Assembly (NCBI GenBank): GCA_021779855.1
Contig: JAJXZW010000015.1
Location: 1-49,636 of the forward strand
From: Actinomycetes bacterium
Lineage (GTDB): Bacteria; Actinomycetota; Acidimicrobiia; Acidimicrobiales; RAAP-2
Reading direction: 5' to 3'
DNA length: 49,636 bases
Made by a program: the position numbers and the translations under genes. Below, piece after piece: positions 37,487 through 45,530 of the stretch. Each line of letters begins with the position of its first letter. The stretch's first letter is position 1. The notes beneath the pieces were generated by a model, which made no database searches, had not been told where the DNA came from, and was given only the letters and a program-made list of their open reading frames with translations.

Positions 37487-38173
37487 GTGACGACCCTGCC
37501 CCAGGGCGACGCCAAGACGCGCCAGGTGCGCTCGATGTTCGACGCCATCGCCGGGCGCTACGAGCTGGTGAACCGACTGATGACCTTCGGCCTCGACGCG
37601 CGCTGGCGGCGACGCGTCGTGGCCGACCTGCGCCTCGCGCGCGGCAGCGTCGTGCTCGACGTGGCGGCCGGGACGGGCGACCTGAGCCGCGAGCTGGCCC
37701 GCCAGGGCCTGCGCCCGGTCGCCACCGACCTGAGCTACAACATGCTCGCCCACGCCCGCGGCGTGGCCGATCGCGTCCAGGCCGACGCCCTCACGCTGCC
37801 CTTCGCGACCGCCAGCGTCGACGGCGCGACCTGCGGCTACGCGCTGCGCAACTTCACCGACCTCGCCGGTACCCTGGCCGAGGTCGGCCGGGTCGTGCGC
37901 ACCGGCGGGCGGATCTCCATCCTCGAGGTGGCCGAGCCGCGCCGGGGGCTGTGGCGGGCCGGCTTTCGCCTCTGGTTCCGCCGGGTGGTCCCGGTCCTCG
38001 GCGGCCTGCTCTCGGACCGCCAGGCCTACCGCTACCTCCCGGCCTCGACCGCGTACCTGCCCGACGCCGCCGGGGTCGCCGCCCTCCTGCGCGACGCGGG
38101 CTTCTCGGCCGTCAACCACCGGGTGATCCTGGGCGGGCTCAGCCAGCAGTTCGTCGCGACGAGGCGCGCGTGA
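37487..38173 (+). CDS. menG: Demethylmenaquinone methyltransferase
   Basis: The protein has 228 residues of the UbiE/MenG family. The SAM-binding VLDVAAGTGDLSREL is near 57-71, and the family mark CGYALRNFTDL near 121. The C-terminal YLPASTAYLPD segment is also typical. It methylates demethylmenaquinone in the final step. The GTG start is 1 bp after the MaoC stop, and the stop overlaps menF by 4 bp. Confidence 0.9.
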   Translation: MTTLPQGDAKTRQVRSMFDAIAGRYELVNRLMTFGLDARWRRRVVADLRLARGSVVLDVAAGTGDLSRELARQGLRPVATDLSYNMLAHARGVADRVQADALTLPFATASVDGATCGYALRNFTDLAGTLAEVGRVVRTGGRISILEVAEPRRGLWRAGFRLWFRRVVPVLGGLLSDRQAYRYLPASTAYLPDAAGVAALLRDAGFSAVNHRVILGGLSQQFVATRRA

Positions 38174-39402
38174 GGCTGCGGCGGCGCGAGGTCGCGCCCC
38201 TCCCCGCCGAGCGGGTGCGGACCCTGGCGGCGCGTGAGGGGTGGCTCGTCGAGTCGCCCGACGCGCTGCGCGCGGGCTTCGGCCGCCGGCTCTTCGCCGT
38301 GCACCTCGACGAGGGTCTCGAGGGGGTCGGGGGCGGCGTCGACGCCCTCTCGGCCGTCGGGCTCTCCGGCGTGGACGGGCCGAGCGGCACCGGGGTCGTG
38401 GCCTTCGCGACGCTCCCCTTCGACCGGACCCTCGCGGGCCAGCTCGAGGTCCCCGAGTACGTGCTGACCCAGACCGCCGACGGGCGGGCCTTCCTCACGG
38501 CCCCCGAGGACAGCCCCGACCCCCGCGAGCTCGTCGAGGCGGTCGAGCTCCCCGCCCAGGGGCTGCAGGCACCGGTCGACCTCGAGCTGCGCCCCACCCC
38601 GGAGGGCTACGCCCGCCTCGTCGCCCGGGCGGTCGAGGAACTGCGCACCAAGGAGCTCGACAAGGTCGTGCTCGCCCGGGCGGTGCGGGGCGCGGTGGGC
38701 GCCCCCATCGACCCGGGGGCGCTCGCCGCCCGGCTACGCCGGCGCGAGGCGGTGAGCACCCTCTACAGCCTCCCGACCCCCGAGCGTCGCCGCTTCGTCG
38801 GGGCGAGCCCCGAGCTGCTCGCCCGCCGACGCGGCACCGAGGTGCGGTGCCACCCGCTGGCCGGCACGATCGCCCTGCCCTCGGACGGCGCGGCCGAGGG
38901 GTACGGCGAGTGGCTCCTGCACAGCGCCAAGAACCTCCACGAGCACGCGGTCGTCGTCGACGAGATCGTCGCGCGCCTGGCCGGGGTCGCCGACGACGTC
39001 GACGCCGACCCCGCGCCGTCGATCGTGGCCCTCGGCTCGGTGGCCCACCTCGGGACCTGGATCGTGGCCCACGGCGACCCGGCGCCCGACGCGCTGGCCG
39101 TCGCGCGCCTCCTGCACCCCACGGCCGCGGTCGGGGGCCGCCCCCGCGACGAGGCGCTCGCGGCCCTCGCCCGGCTCGAGCGCCACGACCGGGGCCACTT
39201 CGCCGGACCGCTCGGCTGGGTCGACGCGGAGGGTGACGGCGAGTGGTGGCTGGGGCTGCGCGGGGTCGTGCTCGACGGGGCCCAGTTCGAGGCGTGGGCC
39301 GGCGCGGGCATCGTGCCCGAGTCCGACCCCATCGCCGAGCGCGAGGAGACCCGCAACAAGCTCGCGGTGGTGCTCTCGGCGCTGCTCAGCGAGAGCGTCT
39401 GA
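38170..39402 (+). CDS. menF: Isochorismate synthase
   Basis: The protein has 410 residues of the chorismate-binding family. The core motifs ELDKVVLARAV, RFVGASPELLARRRG, VRCHPLAGTIALP and a C-terminal GAGIVPESDPIAEREET are present. It isomerises chorismate to isochorismate; the preceding menG and the menC at 29392 make menaquinone, rather than siderophore, the likely destination. The GTG overlaps the menG stop (GTGA). The last 17 bp overlap the convergent mannose synthase gene. Confidence 0.85.
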   Translation: MRLRRREVAPLPAERVRTLAAREGWLVESPDALRAGFGRRLFAVHLDEGLEGVGGGVDALSAVGLSGVDGPSGTGVVAFATLPFDRTLAGQLEVPEYVLTQTADGRAFLTAPEDSPDPRELVEAVELPAQGLQAPVDLELRPTPEGYARLVARAVEELRTKELDKVVLARAVRGAVGAPIDPGALAARLRRREAVSTLYSLPTPERRRFVGASPELLARRRGTEVRCHPLAGTIALPSDGAAEGYGEWLLHSAKNLHEHAVVVDEIVARLAGVADDVDADPAPSIVALGSVAHLGTWIVAHGDPAPDALAVARLLHPTAAVGGRPRDEALAALARLERHDRGHFAGPLGWVDAEGDGEWWLGLRGVVLDGAQFEAWAGAGIVPESDPIAEREETRNKLAVVLSALLSESV

Positions 39403-40111
39403 GCAGGCGCAGGGGGCGCTCCAGGGCCCACAGGGTCACCAGCCAGAGCGCCTCGACGACGATCGCGAGGGACATCTTGGACTCGCCGCGCTCGCGGTCG
39501 CTGAACGAGATGGGAACCTCGGCGATGCGCAGCCCCCCGCGCCGGGCGCGATGGGTCATCTCGATCTGGAAGCCGTAGCCCTCGGCGCGCACGCTGGTGA
39601 AGCCGATCACCTCGAGCGCGTGGCGCGAGTACACCCGGTACCCGGAGGTCGAGTCGGCCACGCGAAGGCCCAGCATCACCGAGGCGTAGACGTTGCCGCC
39701 GCGCGACAGGAGCCGCCGGGACCAGGCCCAGTTGGGGATCCGTCCACCGGGCACGTAGCGCGAGCCGATCACCACGTCGTGGTCGGCCGCCGCCTCGAGC
39801 AGCTCGGGCAGCGCCTTGGGGTCGTGGGAGAAGTCGCAGTCGATCTCGACGAAGTGGTCGTAGCCGCGGGCGATGCCCCAGGCGAACCCCGCCCGGTACG
39901 CGTGGCCGAGGCCGCCCTTGTCGGCCCGGGCCAGGACGTGGATCTGCCCCAGCTCCTCGGCCAACTCGCGGGCCACCTCGGCCGTCTTGTCGGGGCTGTT
40001 GTCGTCGACGACGAGCACGTCCGCCTCGGCCACCACCGCGCGCAGGGTGCGGAGCATCTCGCCCACGTTCAAGATCTCGTTGTAGGTGGGTAGCACCACC
40101 AGTGTGGGCAC
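39386..40111 (-). CDS. Polyprenol-phosphate mannosyltransferase (GT2)
   Basis: The protein has 241 residues with the dolichol-phosphate mannose synthase pattern: VVLPTYNEILNVGEML at the start, VVDDNSPDKT near 35, the metal-binding FVEIDCDFSHDPKALPEL near 88, and GSRYVPGGRIPNW near 117. It would transfer mannose from GDP-mannose to polyprenol phosphate for lipoglycan or protein mannosylation, like Ppm1 of mycobacteria but without the acyltransferase domain. The GTG lies 6 bases after TAGACT. Confidence 0.87.
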   Translation of the reverse strand: MPTLVVLPTYNEILNVGEMLRTLRAVVAEADVLVVDDNSPDKTAEVARELAEELGQIHVLARADKGGLGHAYRAGFAWGIARGYDHFVEIDCDFSHDPKALPELLEAAADHDVVIGSRYVPGGRIPNWAWSRRLLSRGGNVYASVMLGLRVADSTSGYRVYSRHALEVIGFTSVRAEGYGFQIEMTHRARRGGLRIAEVPISFSDRERGESKMSLAIVVEALWLVTLWALERPLRLLRRSR

Positions 40112-40117
40112 CCGGCG

Positions 40118-40123
40118 AGTCTA
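40118..40123 (-). promoter_or_regulatory. -10 box of the mannosyltransferase gene (leaderless)
   Basis: TAGACT on the minus strand lies 6 bases before GTG 40111. The insertion at about 40130 replaced everything upstream of this box, so any -35 now lies inside the inverted repeat. Confidence 0.5.
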
Positions 40124-40129
40124 CGGTGT

Positions 40130-40154
40130 GGGGGGTCCATCTAACTGGGGGAAA
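40130..40154 (+). repeat. Left terminal inverted repeat
   Basis: It contains six G, TCCATCTAAC, then T and GGGGGAAA. It pairs with 40902-40928 with two substitutions and a short insertion/deletion. Confidence 0.7.
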
Positions 40155-40205
40155 GCCCACCTCCGAAGGAATGCCGTGTCACGGCCCGGTGGCACGATCT
40201 CCTGC

Positions 40206-40642
40206 GTGCCTCGTAGCGCCACTGACGCTGACCACAGCGTCCTCGTGCTGGATCTGAGGCCCAGTCCCGCCCAGGCCCACCGTCTCGACCAGGCCCTCGT
40301 CGCCGCCGGTGACCTGCGCCGGGTTCTCACGCACTTCGGACTGGCCCGCCCGCGTGACCTGCGCCAGAGCCCCGAGTGGCGGGCGGCGCGAGCCCTCCCC
40401 ACCGGACTCGACGCCAAGGGAAAGGTCGTCGACGCACCCGCGCGAAAGGCGCGCAACGAGGCCCTGAACGCCGCCCGGACGACCCGCCGACTCTCCGAGC
40501 GAGACTTCGAGATGGTTGCGTTGGAGCTGCGCCGTGAGTCGCACTGGATCGCCGAGCACGTGCCCTCCTCCTCGGCGCTCGCGATCAGCCACGAGGTGTG
40601 GGAGGTCTTCGAGCGCCACCTCTTCGCTGGGGGTGGACGTGC
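40206..40642 (+). pseudogene. TnpB/Cas12-like protein, N-terminal part only
   Basis: From a GTG at 40206, about 146 residues resemble the N-terminal half of IS605-type TnpB relatives: LRPSPAQAHRLDQALVAAG, a charged helical stretch, then ISHEVWEVFERHLFAGGGR, where the family normally continues GRPRF. After this the reading frame becomes low-complexity and runs to 40886. The RuvC-like catalytic residues and zinc finger are absent. A LPAVKQET stretch in another frame at 40714-40737 resembles a TnpB tail, so an internal deletion plus frame shift is possible. CACGAT lies 7 bases before the GTG, so it may still be transcribed. The family assignment is from pattern memory, not a search. Confidence 0.5.
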
Positions 40643-40901
40643 CCTACGCCACGCGCGTGTGGGCGACGGGGGCCGAGGCTCGCCGCAGCCGCGTCCCGGA
40701 GGCCGGGAGTCATCTCCCGGCAGTCAAGCAAGAGACGGGCGGGCGCGCAGTCGGGCGCTCGTCGAGATCGAAGCTCGCGGCGAAGCACCGACCCCCTGGT
40801 CGACCTCGACGGAGACCGTGTCGTCACCTCCGGTGGCGGGCGCGGGCCCTGTCGAGAAGACAGTCCGGGCACGGGCAGTCCACTGACTGAACGAGTCCTC
40901 G

Positions 40902-40928
40902 TCTCCCCCGGTTAGATGGATACCCCCA
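40902..40928 (-). repeat. Right terminal inverted repeat
   Basis: On the minus strand it reads TGGGGGTATCCATCTAACC followed by GGGGGAGA, matching the left repeat. Confidence 0.7.
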
Positions 40929-40941
40929 CTACGGTGTCCCC

Positions 40942-40947
40942 TAGACT
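40942..40947 (+). promoter_or_regulatory. -10 box of the LPG-synthase-like gene
   Basis: TAGACT on the plus strand gives a leader of about 40 bases to the ATG at 40992, with GGAG at 40981-40984. With the insertion removed, it would stand 10 bp from the divergent TAGACT at 40118-40123. Confidence 0.45.
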
Positions 40948-40991
40948 CGCTCTGGTCCGCTCCCGCGGGGTCGGGCGCCTGGAGACGAGCT

Positions 40992-42053
40992 ATGCCCGAG
41001 GCTGCGACCCCCCGATTCCACCTGCCGCGCGAGATCCGCCTCATCCTGAGCCTGGGGCTGCTGATCTTCGTCGCGGAGTACCTCGTCCTGCCCCAGTTCG
41101 CCTCGGCCCGCCAGTCGCTGCACCTCCTGCGCAGCGTCAACCCGGTGCTGGTCGCGGCCGCCGTCGTCCTCGAGGCGGCGGCCCTGATGTGCTACGTGGA
41201 GCTCACCCGCACCGTCCTGTACCCCTTCGCCCCCGGCCACTACGACACCCTCCGGGTCAACCTGGCCGGCCTCGCCATCGGCCACGTGGTGCCCGGCGGG
41301 ACCGCGCCCGCGGGCGCCCTGGCCTACCGGATGTTCAACGCCTTCGGCGTGCCCCGGGACGCCAACGCCTTCGCCCTGGCCGCCCAGGGGGCCGGCTCGG
41401 CCGTGGTGCTCAACCTGATCTTCTGGATGGCCCTCGTCGTCTCGATCCCCCTCAACGGGTTCAACCCCCTCTACGGGTTCGCCGCCCTCGCGGGGGTCTT
41501 CCTCCTGCTGGCCTTCTTCGGCACGATCGTGATGATCACCCGCGGCCAGCGGCGCGCCGACTCCTGGCTGCGCGCGGTCGCCGGGCGGATCCCCCGGCTC
41601 AACCCCGACCGGATCTCCTCGATCCTGGCGCGCCTGGCCGAGCGCATCACGCTGCTCATCGCCAACCGGCGCAAGCTCTGGTGGGCCTTCACCTGGGCCG
41701 CCCTCAACTGGCTGCTCGACGCCGCCTGCCTGTGGGTCTTCCTCTGGGCCTTCGGCTCGGTCCTCTCGCCGATCGACCTCCTCGTGGCCTACGGGCTCGC
41801 GAACATCCTGGCCGTCATCCCCATCACCCCCGCCGGGCTCGGCGTCGTCGAGGGCGTCCTCATCGCCACCGTCGTCGGCTTCGGGGTCCCCCACGGCCAG
41901 GCGATCCTCGCCGTCTTGGCCTACCGGCTCGTCAACTTCTGGCTGCCGATCCCGGTGGGCGGGCTGGCCTATCTCTCCCTGCAGTGGCGCAGGGACCGCC
42001 GCGACCCTACGCCGGGGAGTACGCCCGGGCCCGGTCCAGCGCCTGTCGCTTGA
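40992..42053 (+). CDS. LPG-synthase TM-domain (UPF0104/flippase-like) membrane protein
   Basis: The protein has 353 residues with about eight membrane segments. It fits the lysylphosphatidylglycerol synthase transmembrane family (PF03706): an early NPVLVAAAVVLEAAALMCY segment, the VNLAGLAIGHVVPGGTAPAG block near 93-112, and VAYGLANILAVIPITPAGLG near 262-281. The soluble aminoacyl-transferase domain of MprF is absent, so a lipid-flipping role is only inference. GGAG at 40981 precedes the ATG. Its last 47 bp overlap the convergent ppk gene. Confidence 0.8.
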   Translation: MPEAATPRFHLPREIRLILSLGLLIFVAEYLVLPQFASARQSLHLLRSVNPVLVAAAVVLEAAALMCYVELTRTVLYPFAPGHYDTLRVNLAGLAIGHVVPGGTAPAGALAYRMFNAFGVPRDANAFALAAQGAGSAVVLNLIFWMALVVSIPLNGFNPLYGFAALAGVFLLLAFFGTIVMITRGQRRADSWLRAVAGRIPRLNPDRISSILARLAERITLLIANRRKLWWAFTWAALNWLLDAACLWVFLWAFGSVLSPIDLLVAYGLANILAVIPITPAGLGVVEGVLIATVVGFGVPHGQAILAVLAYRLVNFWLPIPVGGLAYLSLQWRRDRRDPTPGSTPGPGPAPVA

Positions 42054-44112
42054 ACTCGCGCTGGGCGCTCAGGTGGTTCACCGGCTGGAGCCGGCGCCAC
42101 CGCCGGTCGGTGCCGAGGACCCAGGTGAACTCGTCGTCGGCCCACGTGACCTCGAAGGCGTCGACCAGCTCGCGCGCCAGGGTCGGGTTCTCCAGGGGCA
42201 CCAGCACCTCGACGCGCCGGTCGAGGTTCCGCTCCATCAGGTCGGCCGAACCCATGTAGGCGCTGAAGCCGGACTCCCCGGGCCGGCCGAAGAGCAGGAG
42301 CCGCGAGTGCTCGAGGAACTCGCCCACCACCGAGTGGACCGTGATGTTCTCCGAGAGCCCCGGCACCCCCGGGCGCAGGCAGCAGAGCGTGCGCACGACG
42401 AGCCGGATCCCCACCCCGGCGGCCGACGCCTCGTAGAGCGCGTCGATCACGGCCGGGTCGGTGAGGCCGTTGACCTTGATCGCTATGTGGCCCTCGGGAC
42501 CGCGGGCGCGCTGGGCGTCGATGAGCTCGATCACCCGCTGGCGGGTCCACTGGGGCGAGACGACGAGCTTCTCGTAGTCCCCGATGCGCGAGAAGCCGGT
42601 GAGGAAGTTGAACAGCTCGCCGACGTCGTGGGTCACCGCGGGGTCGCGGGTGAGGAGGCCGAAGTCCTCGTAGACCCGGGCGGTGCGGTCGTTGTAGTTG
42701 CCGGTGCCCACGTGGGCGTAGCGCACCGTCGTGTCGCCCTCGGCGCGCAGCACGAGGGCGATCTTCGCGTGCGTCTTCAGCCCCAGGATGCCGTAGACCA
42801 CGTGGACGCCGGCGTCCTCGAGCGCCTTGGCCCACTCGATGTTGGCCGCCTCGTCGAAGCGGGCCTTCAGCTCGACCAGCGCCACCACCTGCTTGCCGCG
42901 CTCGGCCGCGTGGATGAGCGAGGCCACGATCGGCGAATCGCCGGAGGTGCGGTAGAGCGCCTGCTTGATCCCGACCACCCGGGGGTCGCTGGCCGCCTGG
43001 GCGATGAACGCCTCCACCGAGTCGGTGAACGAGTCGTAGGGGTGGTGCAGGAGGATGTCCCCCTCGCGGACCGCGGCGAAGACGTCCCCGACGTGCTCGC
43101 CCTCGAGGAGCCGGCGCGGGGTGACCGGCGACCAGCTCTCCCCCTTGAGGTCGGGCCGGTCGATCCCGTAGAGGCTCCACAGGTCGCGTACGCCCACGAA
43201 GGCGTCGGTCACGTAGACCTGGCTCATCTCCAGGTCGAGCTGGTCGACGAGCAGCTTCAAGAACTCCTCGGACATGTCGCGCTGGATCTCCACGCGCAGG
43301 GCCTCGCCGAAGCGCCGCCGGCGCAGCTCGATCTCGACCGCGACGAGCAGGTCGTCGGCCTCGTCCTCGTCCAGGGTGAGGTCGGCGTTCCGCGTCACCC
43401 GGAAGAGGTCGGCCCGACCGATGCGCATCCCGGGGAAGAGCTGGTCCAGGTGGGCCACGATCAGGTCCTCGAGCAGGCACCACTGGCCCTCGCCGGCCTC
43501 GAGGAACCGCGGCAGCGAGCTCGGCACCTTCACCCGCGCGCTGCGCTCGTCGCCCGTCACCGGGTCCACCACGGTCACCGCGATGTTCAGCGAGAGGTTG
43601 GAGATCATCGGGAAGGGGTGGCCCGGGTCGACCGCGAGCGGGGTCAGGATGGGATAGACGTTCTCGTCGAAGTACCGGGCCATCCGCTCGCGCGCCGGCG
43701 CCGCGAGCTGGTCGAGGGGCACCAGCGCGATGCCGCCGCGGGCGAGCTCGGGCAGGAGCTGGTCACTCAGGAGCCGGTCCTGACGCTCGGTGAGCTCGAG
43801 CACGCGCTCGCGGATGGCGGCCAGCTGCTCGCGCGGTCGCACCCCGTCCACCGAGGGCGTCTGGACGCCCGCGGCGAGCTTGTCCTCCAGAGAGACCACC
43901 CGCACCTGGAAGAACTCGTCGATCATGTCGGCGAAGATCGCCACGAACTTGCAGCGCTCGAGCACCGCGAGCCCGTGGTCCTCGCCCAGGTCGAGCAGGC
44001 GCGCGCCGAACTCGAGTCGCGAGAGCTCCCGGTTCGAGAACCGCTCGGAGCCGAAGGCCGCCAGGTCTATCGCCACCGCGTCGCTCTCCTCGCTGGGTCC
44101 GTTCGCCACCAT
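42007..44112 (-). CDS. ppk: Polyphosphate kinase 1
   Basis: The protein has 701 residues with N-terminal, head and two phospholipase-D-like C-terminal domains. NRELSRLEFGARLLDLGED near 23 is the N-domain mark. The phosphorylated histidine lies in GLKTHAKIALV near 447, and YAHVGTGNYNDRTARVYEDF and INGL-like KVNGLTDPAVIDALYEAS follow. It builds polyphosphate from ATP. ATG 44112 and GTG 44109 are both possible starts. It diverges from the SEDS gene with 20 bp between them. Confidence 0.95.
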   Translation of the reverse strand: MVANGPSEESDAVAIDLAAFGSERFSNRELSRLEFGARLLDLGEDHGLAVLERCKFVAIFADMIDEFFQVRVVSLEDKLAAGVQTPSVDGVRPREQLAAIRERVLELTERQDRLLSDQLLPELARGGIALVPLDQLAAPARERMARYFDENVYPILTPLAVDPGHPFPMISNLSLNIAVTVVDPVTGDERSARVKVPSSLPRFLEAGEGQWCLLEDLIVAHLDQLFPGMRIGRADLFRVTRNADLTLDEDEADDLLVAVEIELRRRRFGEALRVEIQRDMSEEFLKLLVDQLDLEMSQVYVTDAFVGVRDLWSLYGIDRPDLKGESWSPVTPRRLLEGEHVGDVFAAVREGDILLHHPYDSFTDSVEAFIAQAASDPRVVGIKQALYRTSGDSPIVASLIHAAERGKQVVALVELKARFDEAANIEWAKALEDAGVHVVYGILGLKTHAKIALVLRAEGDTTVRYAHVGTGNYNDRTARVYEDFGLLTRDPAVTHDVGELFNFLTGFSRIGDYEKLVVSPQWTRQRVIELIDAQRARGPEGHIAIKVNGLTDPAVIDALYEASAAGVGIRLVVRTLCCLRPGVPGLSENITVHSVVGEFLEHSRLLLFGRPGESGFSAYMGSADLMERNLDRRVEVLVPLENPTLARELVDAFEVTWADDEFTWVLGTDRRWRRLQPVNHLSAQREFKRQALDRARAYSPA

Positions 44113-44120
44113 CGTATTGG

Positions 44121-44126
44121 TACGCT
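44121..44126 (+). promoter_or_regulatory. -10 box of the first SEDS gene (leaderless)
   Basis: TACGCT lies 6 bases before the ATG at 44133, within the 20-bp gap to ppk. No Shine-Dalgarno sequence fits. Confidence 0.5.
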
Positions 44127-44132
44127 TCTTCG

Positions 44133-45530
44133 ATGGCGAAGCACGCGCGCAGCGACAGCCCGTCGGCCACGCTCGCCCCCCCGCCCGCCGCCGGCGCCGG
44201 CCCGGCCGAGCGCCCCTCGCGGCTGCGCCTGACCGAGCTGACCCTCCTCTTCCTGGCCTGGGTCGTCACCGGCGCCTTCTACGCCCTCGCCTACCTGGGC
44301 GCCCAGGGCCAGATGCCGCCCAGCTACGTCTCGTTCCTCGTCGGGATGGTCGTGGTGTCGCTCGCGATGCACCTGGTCATCGCCCGCCTGGCCCCGCGGT
44401 CCTCCCAGGTCCTGCTGCCCATCGCCACGCTGCTCAACGGCATCGGCTACGTGGAGATCGCCCGATGGGACCCGCCCCTCGCGCGCCAGCAGTCGCTGTG
44501 GTACCTGGTGAGCGCCGTGGCCCTGACGGTGGTGCTCGCCGTGGTGCGCCGGGTGCGCGACCTCGACCGCTACCGCTACCTGACCCTGCTCGGGGGGCTC
44601 CTCCTGCTCGTCGCGCCGATGATTCCCAAGGTCGGCACCTCGGTCAACGGGGCCCGCCTGTGGATCTACCTCGGGCGGTTCTCCCTCGAGCCGGTCGAGT
44701 TCGCGAAGATCCTGCTCGTCATCTTCTTCGCCTCCTACTTCGCGGCCAACCGGGACCTGCTCACCACGCCGACCCAGCGCCTGGGCCCCTGGCGGATCGT
44801 CGCGCCCAAGGTCCTCGTGCCCATCCTCGCCGCCTGGGGCCTCTCGGTGGCCATCCTCGGGGCCGAGAACGACCTCGGCTTCGCCATCTTGATCTTCGCG
44901 CTCTTCATCGCCCTGCTCTGGGTGACGACCGGGCTCAAGAGCTACGTCGCGCTTGGGACGGGCCTGCTCGTGGGCGGGGCCCTCCTCGCCGACCACCTCT
45001 TCCACCAGGTCCAGGGGCGCGTCAGCGAGTGGCTGGACCCCTGGTCGAGCGTGAACCTCGCCCACTCGACCCAGCTGGCCTACGGCTGGTTCTCGATCGC
45101 CGCCGGCGGGGTCGCCGGCACCGGCCTCGGGCTCGGGCACTCCGGCACCATCCCCTTTGTCACCTCCGACATGATCTTCGCGGCCCTTGCCGAGGAGCTC
45201 GGCTTCGTGGGCGTGGTGGTCATCGTCGCGCTCTTCGCCGCCTTCGTCGGGGAGGGCTTCCGCATCGCCCAGCGCGCGCCCTCGGACTTCGTGCGCCTGG
45301 CGGCCGGCGGGTTGACGGCCCTGCTCGGCTTCCAGACCATCGTCATCATGGGCGGGATCCTGCGCCTCCTGCCCTTCACGGGCATCACCCTGCCCTTCAT
45401 GGCCTACGGCGGCAACGCGCTCATCGCGAACTACGTCGTGCTCGCCCTGCTCATCCGCATCTCGGACGAGGTGGCCCTCGAGCGCCGGGGCGGCGAGGTG
45501 CTCATCGTGCACCACACCCCGGGCGCCTAG
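44133..45530 (+). CDS. SEDS-family glycosyltransferase (FtsW/RodA)
   Basis: The protein has 465 residues with a Pro/Ala-rich cytoplasmic N-terminus of about 35 residues and ten or more membrane segments. SVNGARLWIYLGRFSLEPVE, then FAKI near 190, the catalytic aspartate in ENDLGFAIL near 248 and the C-terminal ITLPFMAYGGNALIANYV are SEDS features. The usual PDLG is NDLG here. SEDS proteins polymerise lipid II with a partner transpeptidase; no PBP gene is adjacent. In actinobacteria such a long form is often the RodA beside pbpA, but FtsW cannot be excluded. Its TAG shares CTAG with the DUF151 gene stop. Confidence 0.85.
   Translation: MAKHARSDSPSATLAPPPAAGAGPAERPSRLRLTELTLLFLAWVVTGAFYALAYLGAQGQMPPSYVSFLVGMVVVSLAMHLVIARLAPRSSQVLLPIATLLNGIGYVEIARWDPPLARQQSLWYLVSAVALTVVLAVVRRVRDLDRYRYLTLLGGLLLLVAPMIPKVGTSVNGARLWIYLGRFSLEPVEFAKILLVIFFASYFAANRDLLTTPTQRLGPWRIVAPKVLVPILAAWGLSVAILGAENDLGFAILIFALFIALLWVTTGLKSYVALGTGLLVGGALLADHLFHQVQGRVSEWLDPWSSVNLAHSTQLAYGWFSIAAGGVAGTGLGLGHSGTIPFVTSDMIFAALAEELGFVGVVVIVALFAAFVGEGFRIAQRAPSDFVRLAAGGLTALLGFQTIVIMGGILRLLPFTGITLPFMAYGGNALIANYVVLALLIRISDEVALERRGGEVLIVHHTPGA

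Larger units (their letters stand above)
40121..40937. mobile_element. Short insertion of about 800 bp with terminal inverted repeats and target duplication
   Basis: The direct repeat CTACGGTGT occurs at 40121-40129 and 40929-40937. Just inside are inverted repeats (40130-40154 and 40902-40928) sharing GGGGG, TCCATCTAAC and GGGGGA blocks. The interior holds a fragment of a TnpB-like protein and no recognisable DDE transposase, so the copy is non-autonomous or decayed. An 8-9 bp duplication with G-rich termini recalls ISL3- or IS1595-type elements, but the family cannot be decided. From about 40740 to 40901 I see nothing with a clear function. Confidence 0.7.

Noticed and set aside
40643-40886. 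Continuation of the TnpB-like frame to a 227-residue protein
   Set aside because: The added 80 residues are low-complexity Arg/Gly/Ser/Pro and lack the expected RuvC and zinc motifs.
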